Source: Theristus sp. LFF4_11
Taxonomy: Eukaryota; Nematoda; Chromadorea; Monhysterida; Xyalidae
Direction of reading: 5' to 3'
DNA length: 64,000 nt
Assembly: GCA_030248135.1 (NCBI GenBank)
Contig: JASANC010003385.1
Coordinates: forward strand, 1-64,000
Shown: positions 1-12,400 of the stretch, in pieces
Layout: each line of letters opens with the position of its first letter
Position numbering within the stretch: position 1 is the first letter of the stretch
The notes under the pieces: model-generated
Databases searched by the model: none
Seen by the model: only the letters and a program-made list of their open reading frames with translations
What the model was told of the DNA's origin: nothing
Program-made: the position numbers and the translations under genes

Positions 1-684
1 CCCCCCCCCAAACCAAGTCGACACCCCCCCCCCCACCCGGGCAAACCCCCCCCCCCCCAAATTTTGGTCAAAATACTCTCCTCCCCTTCAAATTTAGGGG
101 CCAGACCCCCCCCCTCCCAGATTTCGACCTTCCAAACCCCTCCCCCCACAAATCCTGACCGTCTGACCACCCCCCCTTTGATTTTTTTGACTTTCGAAGG
201 AGACATTTTCTCTTGAATTACTCCCGTATTACCCCCATTAAAACCCCCCCCCACCATTAATCCCCCTCCACCAAAAATAAACCCCCCAAATTAACCCCCC
301 CGACCCAGTTTTCCGAATAATCCCCCCCCACAAATAATCCCCCATGGGGGTTATTTTATTGGAGACCAGTTTGAAATACATCAACCCAGCGAATTCAGTG
401 GCTGGTCTCGCAGTGAAAATGGATGAAATTGTGCTACCAAAGGCCCCCAAAATGGGTGGAGTTAATAGTATCATTACAAAAGGCCGTTATAAAAGGAAAT
501 TTCTATGTATAAGTTTCTATGACTTTCTTGCCTGACATGCAATGTATTTTTGCCATTTTTCAACAAACCCCACCCCTAGAATTTTTTTGTAAATAACCCC
601 CCCCCACCAATAATCCCCCCCCCCCCCCCCCACCAATAAACCCCACCCCCTGGAACTTTGCGAGCTTTGATCAGTCGATGCGGA
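1..684. repeat. C-rich low-complexity region with a degenerate C-rich transposon copy
   Basis: Long runs of C (up to about 15) alternate with short A/T-rich words. From about 219 to 655 the sequence resembles the cleaner element at 45428-45885: both have a CCGTATTACC-like edge, C runs, a central CCCCCATGGGGG palindrome, and a shared unique core (for example AGCGAATTCAGTGGCTG at about 389). No gene is seen here. The C runs mean G-runs on the minus strand that could form quadruplexes; that is inference. Confidence 0.6.
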
Positions 685-692
685 GGCGTGGC

Positions 693-1860
693 TAGGGTTA
701 GGGGAAAAAAAATCCGGATTTTTTTTAAACTAAAAAAAAAATTAAAAAAAAAAATTTTTTTTACAAGTTAGGTTTGTTCGAAGCGTCTCGTCGAGCTGAG
801 TTCATCTAGACTATTTTCAGAACGATCCGGAATACTATAAGAGCGAAAATCGTGTTTTATTGAAATTATGTCCATTTCATAGAGGGAAAGTTGCATTTTC
901 AACAGTAAAACAGGACAATTTTCGACGTGTACTTGAATATTGAACCGTTCTTAGTTGTTCCTCTTTAGAAAATTACCAAAATTTGACTGTGTTCAAAAAT
1001 TCCTGTTTGCTGTAGCTAAGTCGGCAACCCCTGTCGACCCGGTCGCCCCCCCCCCCCCAATTGAAAAAAGGAACCATGCAACAGCTGGATAAAGTTGTCC
1101 TTGGTTAAAACAAAGCACAAACAATAAAAAACAAAATAGAAAAACAGTAACAATTTACCGATCAACACACCAGACACACACAAGACACTTACTTTCAGGT
1201 TCAACCAGCTATGCTATCTGCCACATGGCGAGAGCCCACTCTTCAAATCATCGTATCGAAAACACGTACCATGATTTCGCGATCACGTTGCGGGCAACTG
1301 ACAGACGCAAGTTTAACACGTTAGTTTAGCTCAGCACGCAAGTTTTAACATGTGGCCATGTTATCGGGTATCTGAAAAACGGTCGTGTGATGTGGTATTA
1401 ACCAACATCTCCGCTCCAATTGTTTAACAATATATCGCACAACTCCATTGTAGACCTGTAACATACGCCAATCAACAAAATATCATGTTCATCTCATGGC
1501 CTACCACCGACTGAAAAAACATGTTCTAAGTTGCAAGAAAACGATTTCTGAAACGATATTTCAATTCAGTTAAGTCATTTCAACGCTAAAAATTGACTCT
1601 AGAAGTCATCCAAATCGAAAAACATGGAGTACGTCGGTCAAAATTACCAAATAATGACATGTACCTAAGCACACAAAAAAGTTGGGAAGAAAATTTGGTT
1701 TGAACTTTCAAAAAATTATGCCATAAATCGAATTTTCAGAGCAAAGTAGAAGAAAAATTTTTCAATTTTTTTTTTAAATTTGAAAAAAAAAATCCAAATT
1801 TACAAAAAAACCAAAAAAAAAAATAAAAAAAAAATTTTTTTTTCAAAGCCCCTAACCCTA
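693..1860. mobile_element. Non-autonomous hAT-like element A (outer level of nest)
   Basis: The ends are inverted (TAGGGTTAGGGG at 693 and CCCCTAACCCTA ending at 1860), with A/T homopolymer tracts just inside. The 8-bp target duplication GGCGTGGC lies at 685-692; its second copy is split, GG at 1861-1862 and CGTGGC at 3081-3086, because element B later inserted at that boundary. No ORF resembling a transposase is present, so it would depend on a transposase in trans. Assignment to hAT rests on the 8-bp duplication alone. Confidence 0.7.
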
Positions 1861-1862
1861 GG

Positions 1863-3072
1863 CATAGTTGTTCTAGGGGGGGGGCCTGGGGGGGGCGGCC
1901 CCCCCAAAAATTTTTCGAATCTATCTCTATCAGAAAGGTTTTTTCGGCTCAGCTATTATCTATCTAAAAAAATTTTCAGCCAGCTATCTATCTGAAAATT
2001 TCTGTCTTCGAAGATATGAAATGAGTCAATTTTTGACCAAAATTGACCATTTTTGCTCGAAATTCTTAAAAATTTCGCTAATTTTAGTTAAAATATGCGT
2101 TTATACTAGGGTTGTTAAAAAAAACAAAAATCGTCATTTTTGTTTTTTTTAAAAAAAAAAAATTTTTTTTTTAAAAAAAAAATTTCAAAAATCAAAGTTG
2201 TGCTAAATCAATCAGGGAGTCCGAAGAACCACATATGATATGCAAGCGCCTCCCGAATGACTCCCGTATGGCGGAACTTTGCAGATTTTGTTTTGGTGAC
2301 CTCAATTACCCCTTTTCCAAACCGTCACCATGCCTCTTCTTGTGTTTTGACCTCCAAAACGTCACTAATTGTCCCCAGCTAAGCTAATGCTAAAGTGAAG
2401 ACAAACATACCGCCTTGAAATTCGATCAATTCTTCTGATGGTGTCGCGACGACACGACACGAAGCAGCAACCAGACAACGTAGCGCTTGCAAACGGAGCA
2501 GCGAGCACAATCGGACGCTCTGCGAGGCGAATCGTCACCTTATCTGCATCGGAAATGGTAGGCTAAGCTTTGGGACGCTCAAAAACTTCATCGCAGATGT
2601 TGTCGAAGCCTAAAATCAGTCGGTAAAACGGCCCAAAATCGACTGCTAAAGGTTTTACGAGGTATAATCAAAGAAAATTTTTGTTGAACTTTCGAAAAAT
2701 TGTGCCAAAATTGAGGTTTTCAGAGCATATTAGAGGAAAATTTTTCGAATTTTTAAAAAAAAAAAAAAATCGGCATTTTTGTTTTTTTTTTAATCACTTT
2801 TTTTTAAAAAAAAAATTTTCATTTTTGTTTAACAACCCTAGTTTATACTTGCTTTTTAGCATGTTTTAAGCATTATTTAGCTGTTTTTATAGCTTTTAAG
2901 CGTTTTAGCTATCTATCTATCTGATTTCAAAATTTTGACCGGCCCCCCCCCCCAAAGTCACATGGCCCCCCCCGCGGCCCCCCCAAAATTTTCCAGCTAT
3001 CTATCTATCTGGAAAATTTGCTCCAGCTATCATATCGGCCCCCCCCAAACCCCCGGCTCTGGAACAACTATG
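1863..3072. mobile_element. Non-autonomous hAT-like element B (inserted at the end of A, host of C)
   Basis: Short inverted ends CATAGTTGTTC and GAACAACTATG are flanked by the exact 8-bp duplication ACCCTAGG at 1855-1862 and 3073-3080. The subterminal parts hold CTATCTATCT repeats and C/G runs. The interior is interrupted by element C at 2107-2840. A second, truncated right end of this family lies at about 55538-55637. No coding capacity is visible. Confidence 0.75.
2107..2840. mobile_element. Non-autonomous hAT-like MITE C, copy 1 (734 bp)
   Basis: Ends are TAGGGTTGTTAAA and TTTAACAACCCTA (allowing one base), and the flanking 8-bp duplication GTTTATAC is exact (2099-2106, 2841-2848). The interior matches, in reverse orientation, the copy at 4876-5614 along its whole length, and a truncated copy at 55849-56095. 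No transposase ORF was seen. It sits inside element B and is therefore the youngest of the three nested insertions. Confidence 0.88.
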
Positions 3073-3410
3073 ACCCTAGGCGTGGCGCGCAGTCCCTCAA
3101 ACAATTTTTTGATCATATTTTTGATTTATTTGTTGTATTTTTATTTCATTCCTTGTGATTGTGAAGTTGCGGTCGAGTCGAGTGAGTCGACTGATTATAA
3201 AACATGCAAACAAGCGAGGTCTAGTAAAAAATCAAAAATTGTAATTTCAAACTTGTTTTCAGAGAGAGAGAGACAGTAAAATCGACCAACGACAACATAC
3301 AGAAACAACACCAGAAAAAAATAACCGATAAATAAGTTAGCGTCGATACACACAAAAATAAAAAGAAGAACGACAAGAATAACAAGTGACAACCATCGCG
3401 AAACGACGAA

Positions 3411-6400
3411 ATGTCGGGCGAGTCGTCGAACCTGTGGCGTGAGTGCGTGCAGTGGTTGATTCGCTGCGAGGTGCTCGATGGGACGCATCGCGTGAACACG
3501 CCGCACGCGGACATCATCGACTTCGTGCAGATACTGCGCGACGGTGTGCTGCTCTGTAAGCTCGCCGATCGACTGAAACGCGGATGCATTGATTTCCGCG
3601 AGATCAGCACCTGTCCGCAGTCGTCGCAGGTGCGCGCTTCGGTGGCGTCGTTATTGCGGTCCATCTGGCACAACTAGCTGATTGGTTGGGTGGACAATGA
3701 CGCAGCTCCTACACAGTGTCCACACCCGACCGAAACTGTTCGGTCGGCCAAATTGCGTCACAGCCTATCCCGCCCGGGCCATGAACAACAACAGCTGATT
3801 GGTTGGCTTTGGCTGTGCACACGCGCAACCAACAACCAACCTGTACCAACTGTGTACAGTACAACCAACCTATCAGCCTGTTGTATGGAACTATAGATTA
3901 GCCAGATGGGCTGTAGTTGCTTTGTTGGTTTGGCTTTGGCAGGCGAGGATTTTCGCATTCTGTATGTCGATTGATGACCAATGAACGCGGAACGACAAAC
4001 GCGAAAAAACTTCGATTCAAATGCCTGTTCATACTGGCGAATGCTGGACGTACGTCAAAGGCACATCTCCATGAACTGTAGCATGCAATAAGACGCGACC
4101 TGTCGTGCCGTGCCGTCCATACTTGCGTCTGTATGAACGGTAGTATGCTGAAACACAAGACGTGACGTGCCGTATACGCATACGTCAGTGTGAACGGGCC
4201 TCACACAAGTATTTCACAGCGACACAATTTGTCGGAAATTTGGCTATTTTGTCCAAAAAGCGCCCGAGTTCGCTCGCAACGTTCACCAGTTGCAGTTTCG
4301 CTTCTCTGTTCTCTTCTTCCAGTTTCTCTGTCTGAAGAACATCTGTCACTTTTTGGGCGCCTGCCAACAAACGTTCCGCGTGCCGCAACGCGAGCTGTTC
4401 GAGGCCTGGGAGCTGTACAAAGCGGCCAACTTCGCCAAAGTCTTGCAGACGCTGTCGAAACTGTCGCTATCGGCGGTCGCTCGCGATACTGGCATCATGT
4501 GCGCTTTTTGAATGGCCACTCTTCAGAGAATGCATTTCATTTTCGTTTTATTATGTTGCGATCAGCTGACCTGATAAGCAATCAGTTCCGTTTTGGTTTT
4601 TGATTTTTGTTCAATTGGCACTTGTTTTTTCAGCGGTTTCCCACAAGCAGCAATCAGTGACGCGCGCGAGGGCGCCAGTGCCGAATATTACAACGATGAA
4701 ATCTATCGAAATTTAGCCGAAGAGGCTGAGTAAGTTGATCTTGGGGCGTTACTATTGCTGCTTGGCTGCCTGCAAATCGCGTGTGCTGTGCGGATTGACC
4801 GAACTAGTGTGCAGCGGCCGATCAGCTTTGTTCCGGACGTAGCTTCTTTCACTGCAGCTTGCTTGTGATCTGGACTAGGGTTGTTAAACAAAAATGAAAT
4901 TTTTTTTTTTTAAAAAAAAGTGATTAAAAAAAAAACAAAAATGCCGATTTTTTTTTTTAAAAAAAAAAATTCGAAAAATTTTCCTCTAATATGCTCTGAA
5001 AACCTCAATTTTGGCAAAATTTTTCGAAAGTTCAACAAAAATTTTCTTTGATTATACCTCGTAAAACCTTTAGCAGTCGATTTTGGACCGTTTTACCGAC
5101 TGATTTTACGCTTCGACAACATCTGCGATGAAGTTTTTGAGCGTCCCAAAGCTTAGCCTACCATTTCCGATGCAGATAAGGTGACGATTCACCTCGCAAA
5201 GCGTCCGGTTGTGCTCGCTGCTCCGTTTGCAAGCGCTACGTTGTCTGGTTGCTGCTTCGTGTCGTGTCGTCGCGACACCATCAGAAGAATTGATCGAATT
5301 TCAAGGCGGTATGTTTGTCTTCACTTTAGCATTAGTTTAGCTGGGGACAATTAGTGACGTTTTAGAGGTCAAAACACAAGAAGAGGCATGGTGACGGTTT
5401 GGAAAAGGGGTAATTGAGGTCACCAAAACAAAATCTGCAAAGTTCCGTCATATGGGAGTCATTCGGGAGGCGCTTGCATATCATATGTGGTTCTTCGGAC
5501 TCCCTGATTGATTTAGCACAACTTTGATTTTTGAAATTTTTTTTTTTAAAAAAAAAATTTTTTTTTTTTAAAAAAAAACAAAAATGACGATTTTTGTTTT
5601 TTTTAACAACCCTAATCTGGACTCCATGTTCTTTCGTGAACTACTTTGAATTTCAAGCCTCATTTCTGCGGCTGTTTGCGCAGTCCACAACAGAACCGGT
5701 CTTTTCTGCTGATTCACTTTCGTGCAGCAAATCAGAAGCGCGCCTTTAATAAAAAAACAAGTCGACTCACTCAGAATGCTTGTTTCCAGACGTAAAGAGC
5801 TGACTGATGAGATCTACTCGCGCCACGACACGTCCTGTTACGATGAAGACATTGAATCTGGCAAAATTTATGACGAAATCGTGCATCGTAGTCGACAGTA
5901 TGGCTTGCAGGCAGTGCCCCTGTCGCCCTCAGTGGCCTCAACGGGCGCCTTGCCTCGTCCACCTCAGGCAGCCATACCAAGGACTCCATTGCAACGGCCG
6001 GAGAGACTCGATGAAAGGGACCCCTTGGTGGTGAGTCAAAAGAAAATGGTTACTCACAAATGTTTTGAGTCTGGACTGAATGCACCTGTGGGGTATGCTG
6101 ATTCCTGATTGGTAGGTAATTGATAACGGTGCACAGCCAAGGAGCAAGCTGCTTTTGACAACCTCATTGAATGCAGAAATTTCGTAAACGGTGAAGCAAA
6201 AGTTAGACGTTTCATGTTATTGCGACGCACAGGGCTATTGTATAATTCAATCGTATATTGTATATTGTAAGAGTACAATCGCAATCGTTCACCAATGAAA
6301 ACCGTCAGAAACAATGTGAACTCACCAAGCAACGGCACGTGCCTGTGTGCAGGATTTCGTGCCGAGTGACAAGCGCGGCCACTGCATCAAGGAGCTCGTC

Positions 6401-9400
6401 GACACCGAGTCGAACTACGTTGACGCGCTGAACATGCTGCTCAGCAAGTTCTACTCGCCCTTGCACGGCGTCCTGTCGCCGGACGATCACCAGATTGTGT
6501 TCATGAATCTACAGGTCTGTCCGTTCGCACGTTTCACTTGTTCCGTTTTTGTTTTTTTGTTCTTTTTGCATTTTTTTTGTTCAGTTCGTTCAGCTTCATG
6601 TCGCTCTTTCCGTCATCATCGTCGTGCACGGTTTCAAAGGTGCACAGACCCGAGTGGTGCAAAGAATTAATAGACCGCGACCCCAACTGGGATCTGTCGG
6701 GAGAAAGCATTGTTCTGTTTACAAACGCAGTTGTTGTTGTTTGTTGCCCCCTTTTTTATCCTTACCCAACGCCCTTGGGGAAAGACAGTGTCGCAATTTT
6801 TTATTGTCCACCACATGGGCTGCGACGTTGGAAGGAGTTTTCCTGCTATAGAAGTGGGCGTTGGGCAAGCTGCGCTGGTATGCATGGGCGCGATGTCATT
6901 AAGTTCCTCGCCATCATTAAGTTTACAAACGCAGCACGAAATGCAGTGAAATGGAGGCGCAGATTGTTTTGCACCGTGACGTTTTTGCAAGGTCTCGTGT
7001 TGCAGGAACTCGCGCAAGTGCACACGGCGTTCTACTCGGAGTTGCGCGTGTCCGTGCGTGCGATGCTGCGTCTGGTGCCGCCCGCTGCCGTGCCGCTGTC
7101 GCCGTCCGCCCTGCCAACCAGGCGAGTCGGCGATGTGTTCTTGAGGTTGGTCGTTTTGATTTTGATGTCGATTTTTTTTGAATTTTTCAATGATTTTTTT
7201 TGCTAGTGCAGCCAATTGTGTGTTTTGCATTCGTAGATTGCAACGGAGAAATTCGTTGATTGGTCGCCGTAAGCAGTTTTTTTGTCACCGTAATGAGCGT
7301 GCGACATATGTTGTCATTGTTTTTGATTTTTGGTCTTGTTTTAAATTTTAGTTTTTTTTTGTTCTCCAGGTGGAAATCAAAATTTGTCGCCTATTCCAAC
7401 TACTGCTCGCACTTGCCGCAGTCACAGACACGACTTGATAGACTCTGGGCGGAGAGCACCAGTGTACGACAGAAAATTCTGGTTGGCAGTGTCTTTTTTA
7501 CGAGTTTTTGCTGAAATGTCATTAAAACGTAAAAAGTTGAAATTTAATTGAAAATGAAAAGTAAAAAAAAAATTCGAGATGAAAATTGCAACACAACAAA
7601 TGTGTGGTTTGTATCTATAAGCGTTTCAAATTTCATGGCTTTACATGCAACTAGTCGGCTCGGCCGTACTAGCCATTTACTTTTGTTGTGTTTTTTGGGA
7701 CACCCGGTATATTTCGTTGCAAAAACCTTCACAGGAATGCCAGCAAGCGGCCGCGTCCGCCAACAACAATCGGCAGTTTCGCCTGCAGGACCTGCTGTCC
7801 GTGCCGATGCAGCGAATATTGAAATATCATTTGCTCTTAAAGGTTGAACGAACGTTTGAGCTTTCTTTTCGTATTTTACATGATGACCTTCTTTTTTGAT
7901 CGTCTTCTTTCAAACTTCACTTGTCACTTATCAGTTACACTTTTTGTTCAAGTTGGCCTCTCAGCGTTTCACAGCAACAAAACGCTTGCATTTCAGCAAC
8001 TAGTGAAAGCGACACCGCCCGATGACGAGGAGTTGACGGCGCTCGAAAACGCTCTGGATGCAATGCTGGTCCGTTTTTGTTTTGTATTTGGCTTTTGTTT
8101 TGTGAATACATTTGCAATCGAAACGTAAATCATTGATTATAGACAGCTGGCTGGGTGCTCTTGAATTGAGCCCACTGATTGGTCAACCAGCTCGATGCGC
8201 TCAATCAGCAAGCTAGATTCGAATGCCACGGCGCACACATCGCGTGTTTGTTTTGCAGTTCGAGTGCAGTTATTTATGAAATCAATTTCCAGGACATTTC
8301 GTGCTACATAAACGAAGTAAAGAGGGACTGTGAGACGTTAGCTACGATCAAAGACGTTCAAGACAGCATACACGATTTGCAGATGGTTTGTTGTGCTTTT
8401 TCGTGCTCCTTTTGTGGAGTTTTTTTGTTGAGCTCGGTGTTGGTGCATTCATTGGTATGCCCTGCCAGCCAGCATAGTTGCAGATTTAATCTGCGTTTTC
8501 AATTAAAACTTTTGTTTATAAAAACAAAAATAAAAACAAATTAATTTGTTTTTATACGTTTTTGTTTTGCAATCTGGTGCATTTTCAGCCAAAGGGCACC
8601 GAATTGAAAGATTATGGCCGATTGCAAAAGGACGGCGAACTGCGGTTGCTGTCGCATACGGACAAAAGCGGCAAATGGAAGCTGAGGTGAGTGGTGCACT
8701 TTACTCGGTGAGTTTTGTGTGAGCATGATCGCATGAATGCTTGCTTTACATTTGCAATCAGGGAGCTGATTTTGGGTTTCATTATTCGATGAAATACATA
8801 TTTGAGGTTTCGCCAGCTAGACAGACAGCATCCCGTGGCTTCATTAGCGGTTTTCTTTTGCAGAGTTTTCTATCAATTTACACACGAAATTTACACGGTG
8901 CCTTAGTGATTAAAGAAGAGCAACTTTTGTTGTCCACCAAAATTGTGCAAGCCCATTGTTTGCTGCAGATACATGTTTGTGTTCGACCGTGTGCTGCTGA
9001 TCTGCAAATGCCAAAAGAACAACGTCTACAGTTTCAAGTATGCCGTCTCACTGCTGCAGTACGCGTTGAAGGACTCGTACGAGCTCGACAACAACAATAA
9101 ATCGTCATTCTTGATGAAATCATCGCAAAAGGTTGCACTATTTAAATCTTTGTTTTTTTTGGTTTTTTGCGTTTTTTTTGTTTTTATCCAACTGGCTTGG
9201 TACGATACAAAACAATCTGAATGTGAGAGACAGTGAGTGTGACCTGAAGAAGCAAGTTTTTCGAGTCAGATTTTTAAAAAAATCTATTCTAAATGTCTTT
9301 TCCGTCTTCCAATAACATTACCAGTTGGTGTGGTGGTAAATGATGCGGTGCCCCGGCATTGCAACGAAACGTGGCCACTCCGTATTGATGGTCGTGATTT

Positions 9401-12400
9401 TGTGTGATGTTTTTTTTGCAGCCGAGCGCGTTCACCTGGTACCTAATCCACGAGCAACACTCAAACGTGCTCCAAATGCAAGTGAAATCGGAGGAACAGA
9501 AAGTCGCGTGGGTGTCGGCGATCCAGGCGGCCTTGTGAGAGCACTCTGCCTGTTTCTTGGTTTTTGTTCATGTTGCTCGTGCAGTTCAGTTCTCGGCTGC
9601 TCTATTATGCATCCGTGGTGCTTGGTTGACTGGATGATTTCCACTCCGAAAACTGAATCCATACCGTTCAGCTGCATATCTGCAGCGAACAAATTGAACG
9701 AATGTGAACATAACGTTCTGCTTTGGCGCAACATTTTCGTCTTTTTGAGCGAACATCAAACTTGCGTTTCTCTGGCAATTTGCAGCGACAACATTCACCC
9801 GATGGCGTTCGCCAGCTCGCAGCACGACTTTCAGTTTCACTCGTTCGTCGACGCGACAGAGTGCGGCTGCTGCGCGCATCTGCTGCGTGGCCTGTTCTTT
9901 CAGGGATACAAATGCCAGCGTTGGTCGCCTGTTTCGCTGCCGGGTTTTCGGGGGCGGTTTTCTGCGACTTTCTCGTGTTAATTGCCAACTGTGCTCACCG
10001 AAATAGTTGATGCACGTGCTTGTGGGCGGACAACAATTCTCAACATTGAAAACTGTCACTTGATGTGCAGCGGCTGCCTTGGAATGCCGTGCACGTTTGT
10101 TCACGCGTGTTTTCGATGTTCCTTTGTCACAAACACACACACAGACATTCGAGCAATGCAATATTTGAGTCGACTGGAGCAGCGCACGTTTGCTGGTGTC
10201 GTTTGTTTGTGACTGGGCGCGCATGCGGCCAAGTGCGCTGTCTTCAGACAAAGACTATTAAAGCAAGCAATCAACAAACTATTCCTATTTGCAATTTGGC
10301 AAACGTTCTCAGCGCCCAGCGGGTATCAAACAAGAAAACAGGATAGTCACGTGAACTGGCACGAAGTGTGTGCTGCATTGATTCACAGGATGCCAACTGT
10401 CCGTTCACCACGACTGCATCCGAGAGGCTGGCGCGTGCGACACGACCAAGCGCGTTCAATCGATGCCTTCCGTTTCACGAACGCGCAGCTTCAACACGCC
10501 AACAACAGGTGAAACATGGAGAATTGTGTGGTCGGATTCTCAGATTTTCGACAAATTAATGTTTTTTTGCCGTTCTGAAGGTGCGGTCTGTTAGTGTTAT
10601 CGTATGAGTGGTGGTGGATTCAAATGCTACACCGATTGATTTGTGTGTGGAGGACGCAAGCAAGATGAAATCTGTGTATCAGTGTGGTGTGAGTTTGAGA
10701 AACTGCGCTGTCGTTTGACTAGCCACTAGCACTATAGCTGATGACGTCATCGCTGTCTGACTCTGACCGGCTCCAATAAAGCGCCTATACTTGCAGCGAG
10801 TGCACGCCGTCTTCGGGCGGTGCAAGGTTTCCTCGGCAACAATGGCGGGCCAGACATGCTGTGCTTCAATGCGAATGACTTGATTGAAATCATTTCCACC
10901 CATACGAGTGTGGACGGGTGGTACAGGGTGAGTAGCTGAATTGATTGATTGATTGATTTCATTGCACACATTCGGCTGAATTGGTTGGTTGCAAACAGCT
11001 GATTGGTTGATCTATCCATCAGCTAATTAGCGTTTCTTGAGCGGTTCACGCTAGTTGACATTTGAATTTAATTTTGTCGATTCGCAGGGGCGCGTCATCG
11101 AAGGCAGCAGCGCTGGACGCACGGGCCTGTTCCCGGCGAACTGTGTCTCGATGGTCGGTGATGCTTTGATGCTGATCACGATTGGAGACGCATCGGATTT
11201 TTATGTGTCACGCACAGTCGATGTTTGCAAGTCCATCCATTAAACACAAACACACTGGCGAACATGCAACATTTTCACTTGAAAAACCACGAACGCGCAA
11301 AACCTTCGGAATGCCCACACGACTGCAGCGATTGTTTCAAAGCATACCGCATTTTACAGCTGTCACCATCCGGCTCGATCGACACCACCCGATCGGGCGG
11401 CAGTTCGTGCAGACGGGCGGAGTCGCTGCGACAATGGACACCACAAACGGCGAACACAGCGAACGTCGCCGATCACAACAACATGCCGCAGCAACATCAA
11501 CACTCGAGGAACTCGAGTTTTATATCGAATCGATCTAGTGGCGGCATCGGACTGCCTGGTTCGGTGTTGTCAGCTTCACTTCATTCGTGTGTCTGTTGTT
11601 TGTTGATAATCAAACGTTCAAATGGACATTGTCTGGAAGAGCACATTATGGCCGTTGTGGAAGACGAACCGAGTAAAAGTGCAGGTGCAGGTTGCAAATG
11701 CAACCAGCTGATTGGATTTGTTGTGTCTAAATGATTCTTAACGGTCGATCGATCAATGGCGCCTTTCACCATATTGGTGCTATAATGGTGGGATTGGGTT
11801 TTTGGTAGCGGAGCACTGAGCAGTGTGAAACTGTTGGCGGTGGCGTATTTTCATTTCACGATTTCAATTGAAATGAGCGCAGTTCATTAATCTTATGTTG
11901 TTTGCAGAAATGCCTGTCGCTGGCTACATCAACCTCGAGGACCTCACCGGCTTCGACTGGTTCATGGGCGCCATTGGGCGTGAAGACGCCGAGGCTGCGC
12001 TGATTGGTCGGTTTGAATTCATCGGTGCACTCGTTTCGCTTGTTGTCAATTGGTTGCTGGTCTTACTGTGCAAGACCGCGCACTTTTTCTTCAATTTGTT
12101 GAGTATGAATTCACCGAAACACACTGGCAGGCACCTGCGATAATGCATTGCGCGCGTGGCAACGTTTGCCTGCCAGTGTGTTTGTTTGTTATTGTGTGCA
12201 CACGGTGTCGGTAGTGCTCATGTGGTTGCACTCTTGCACTCACGGTTACGCGTATATGAGATGTATAAAAAATACACTCAAAAATTTCCAGATACACCTA
12301 AAATTTTGCTGCCAGGCGTATGTTAGGACGTTATTCGCTCATACACTAGAATTTTGCAGCTAGGTGGATGTATGTATACACCTTAGTTTTGTTCACTAAG

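Noticed and set aside
1780..1995. Lys/Gly-rich ORF in the upstream repeats
   Set aside because: A product of homopolymer A and G runs in element A and element B; not a gene.
10065..10110. Alternative vav exon after AGCGGCTGCC at about 10070
   Set aside because: It would break the C1 zinc-finger ladder; the exon at 10389 restores Cys, His, Cys and Cys in the right spacing.
9586..10251. Long minus-strand ORF opposite vav exons 13-14
   Set aside because: It mirrors plus-strand coding and intron sequence; the plus strand carries the PH and C1 domains with conserved residues, so this is a shadow.
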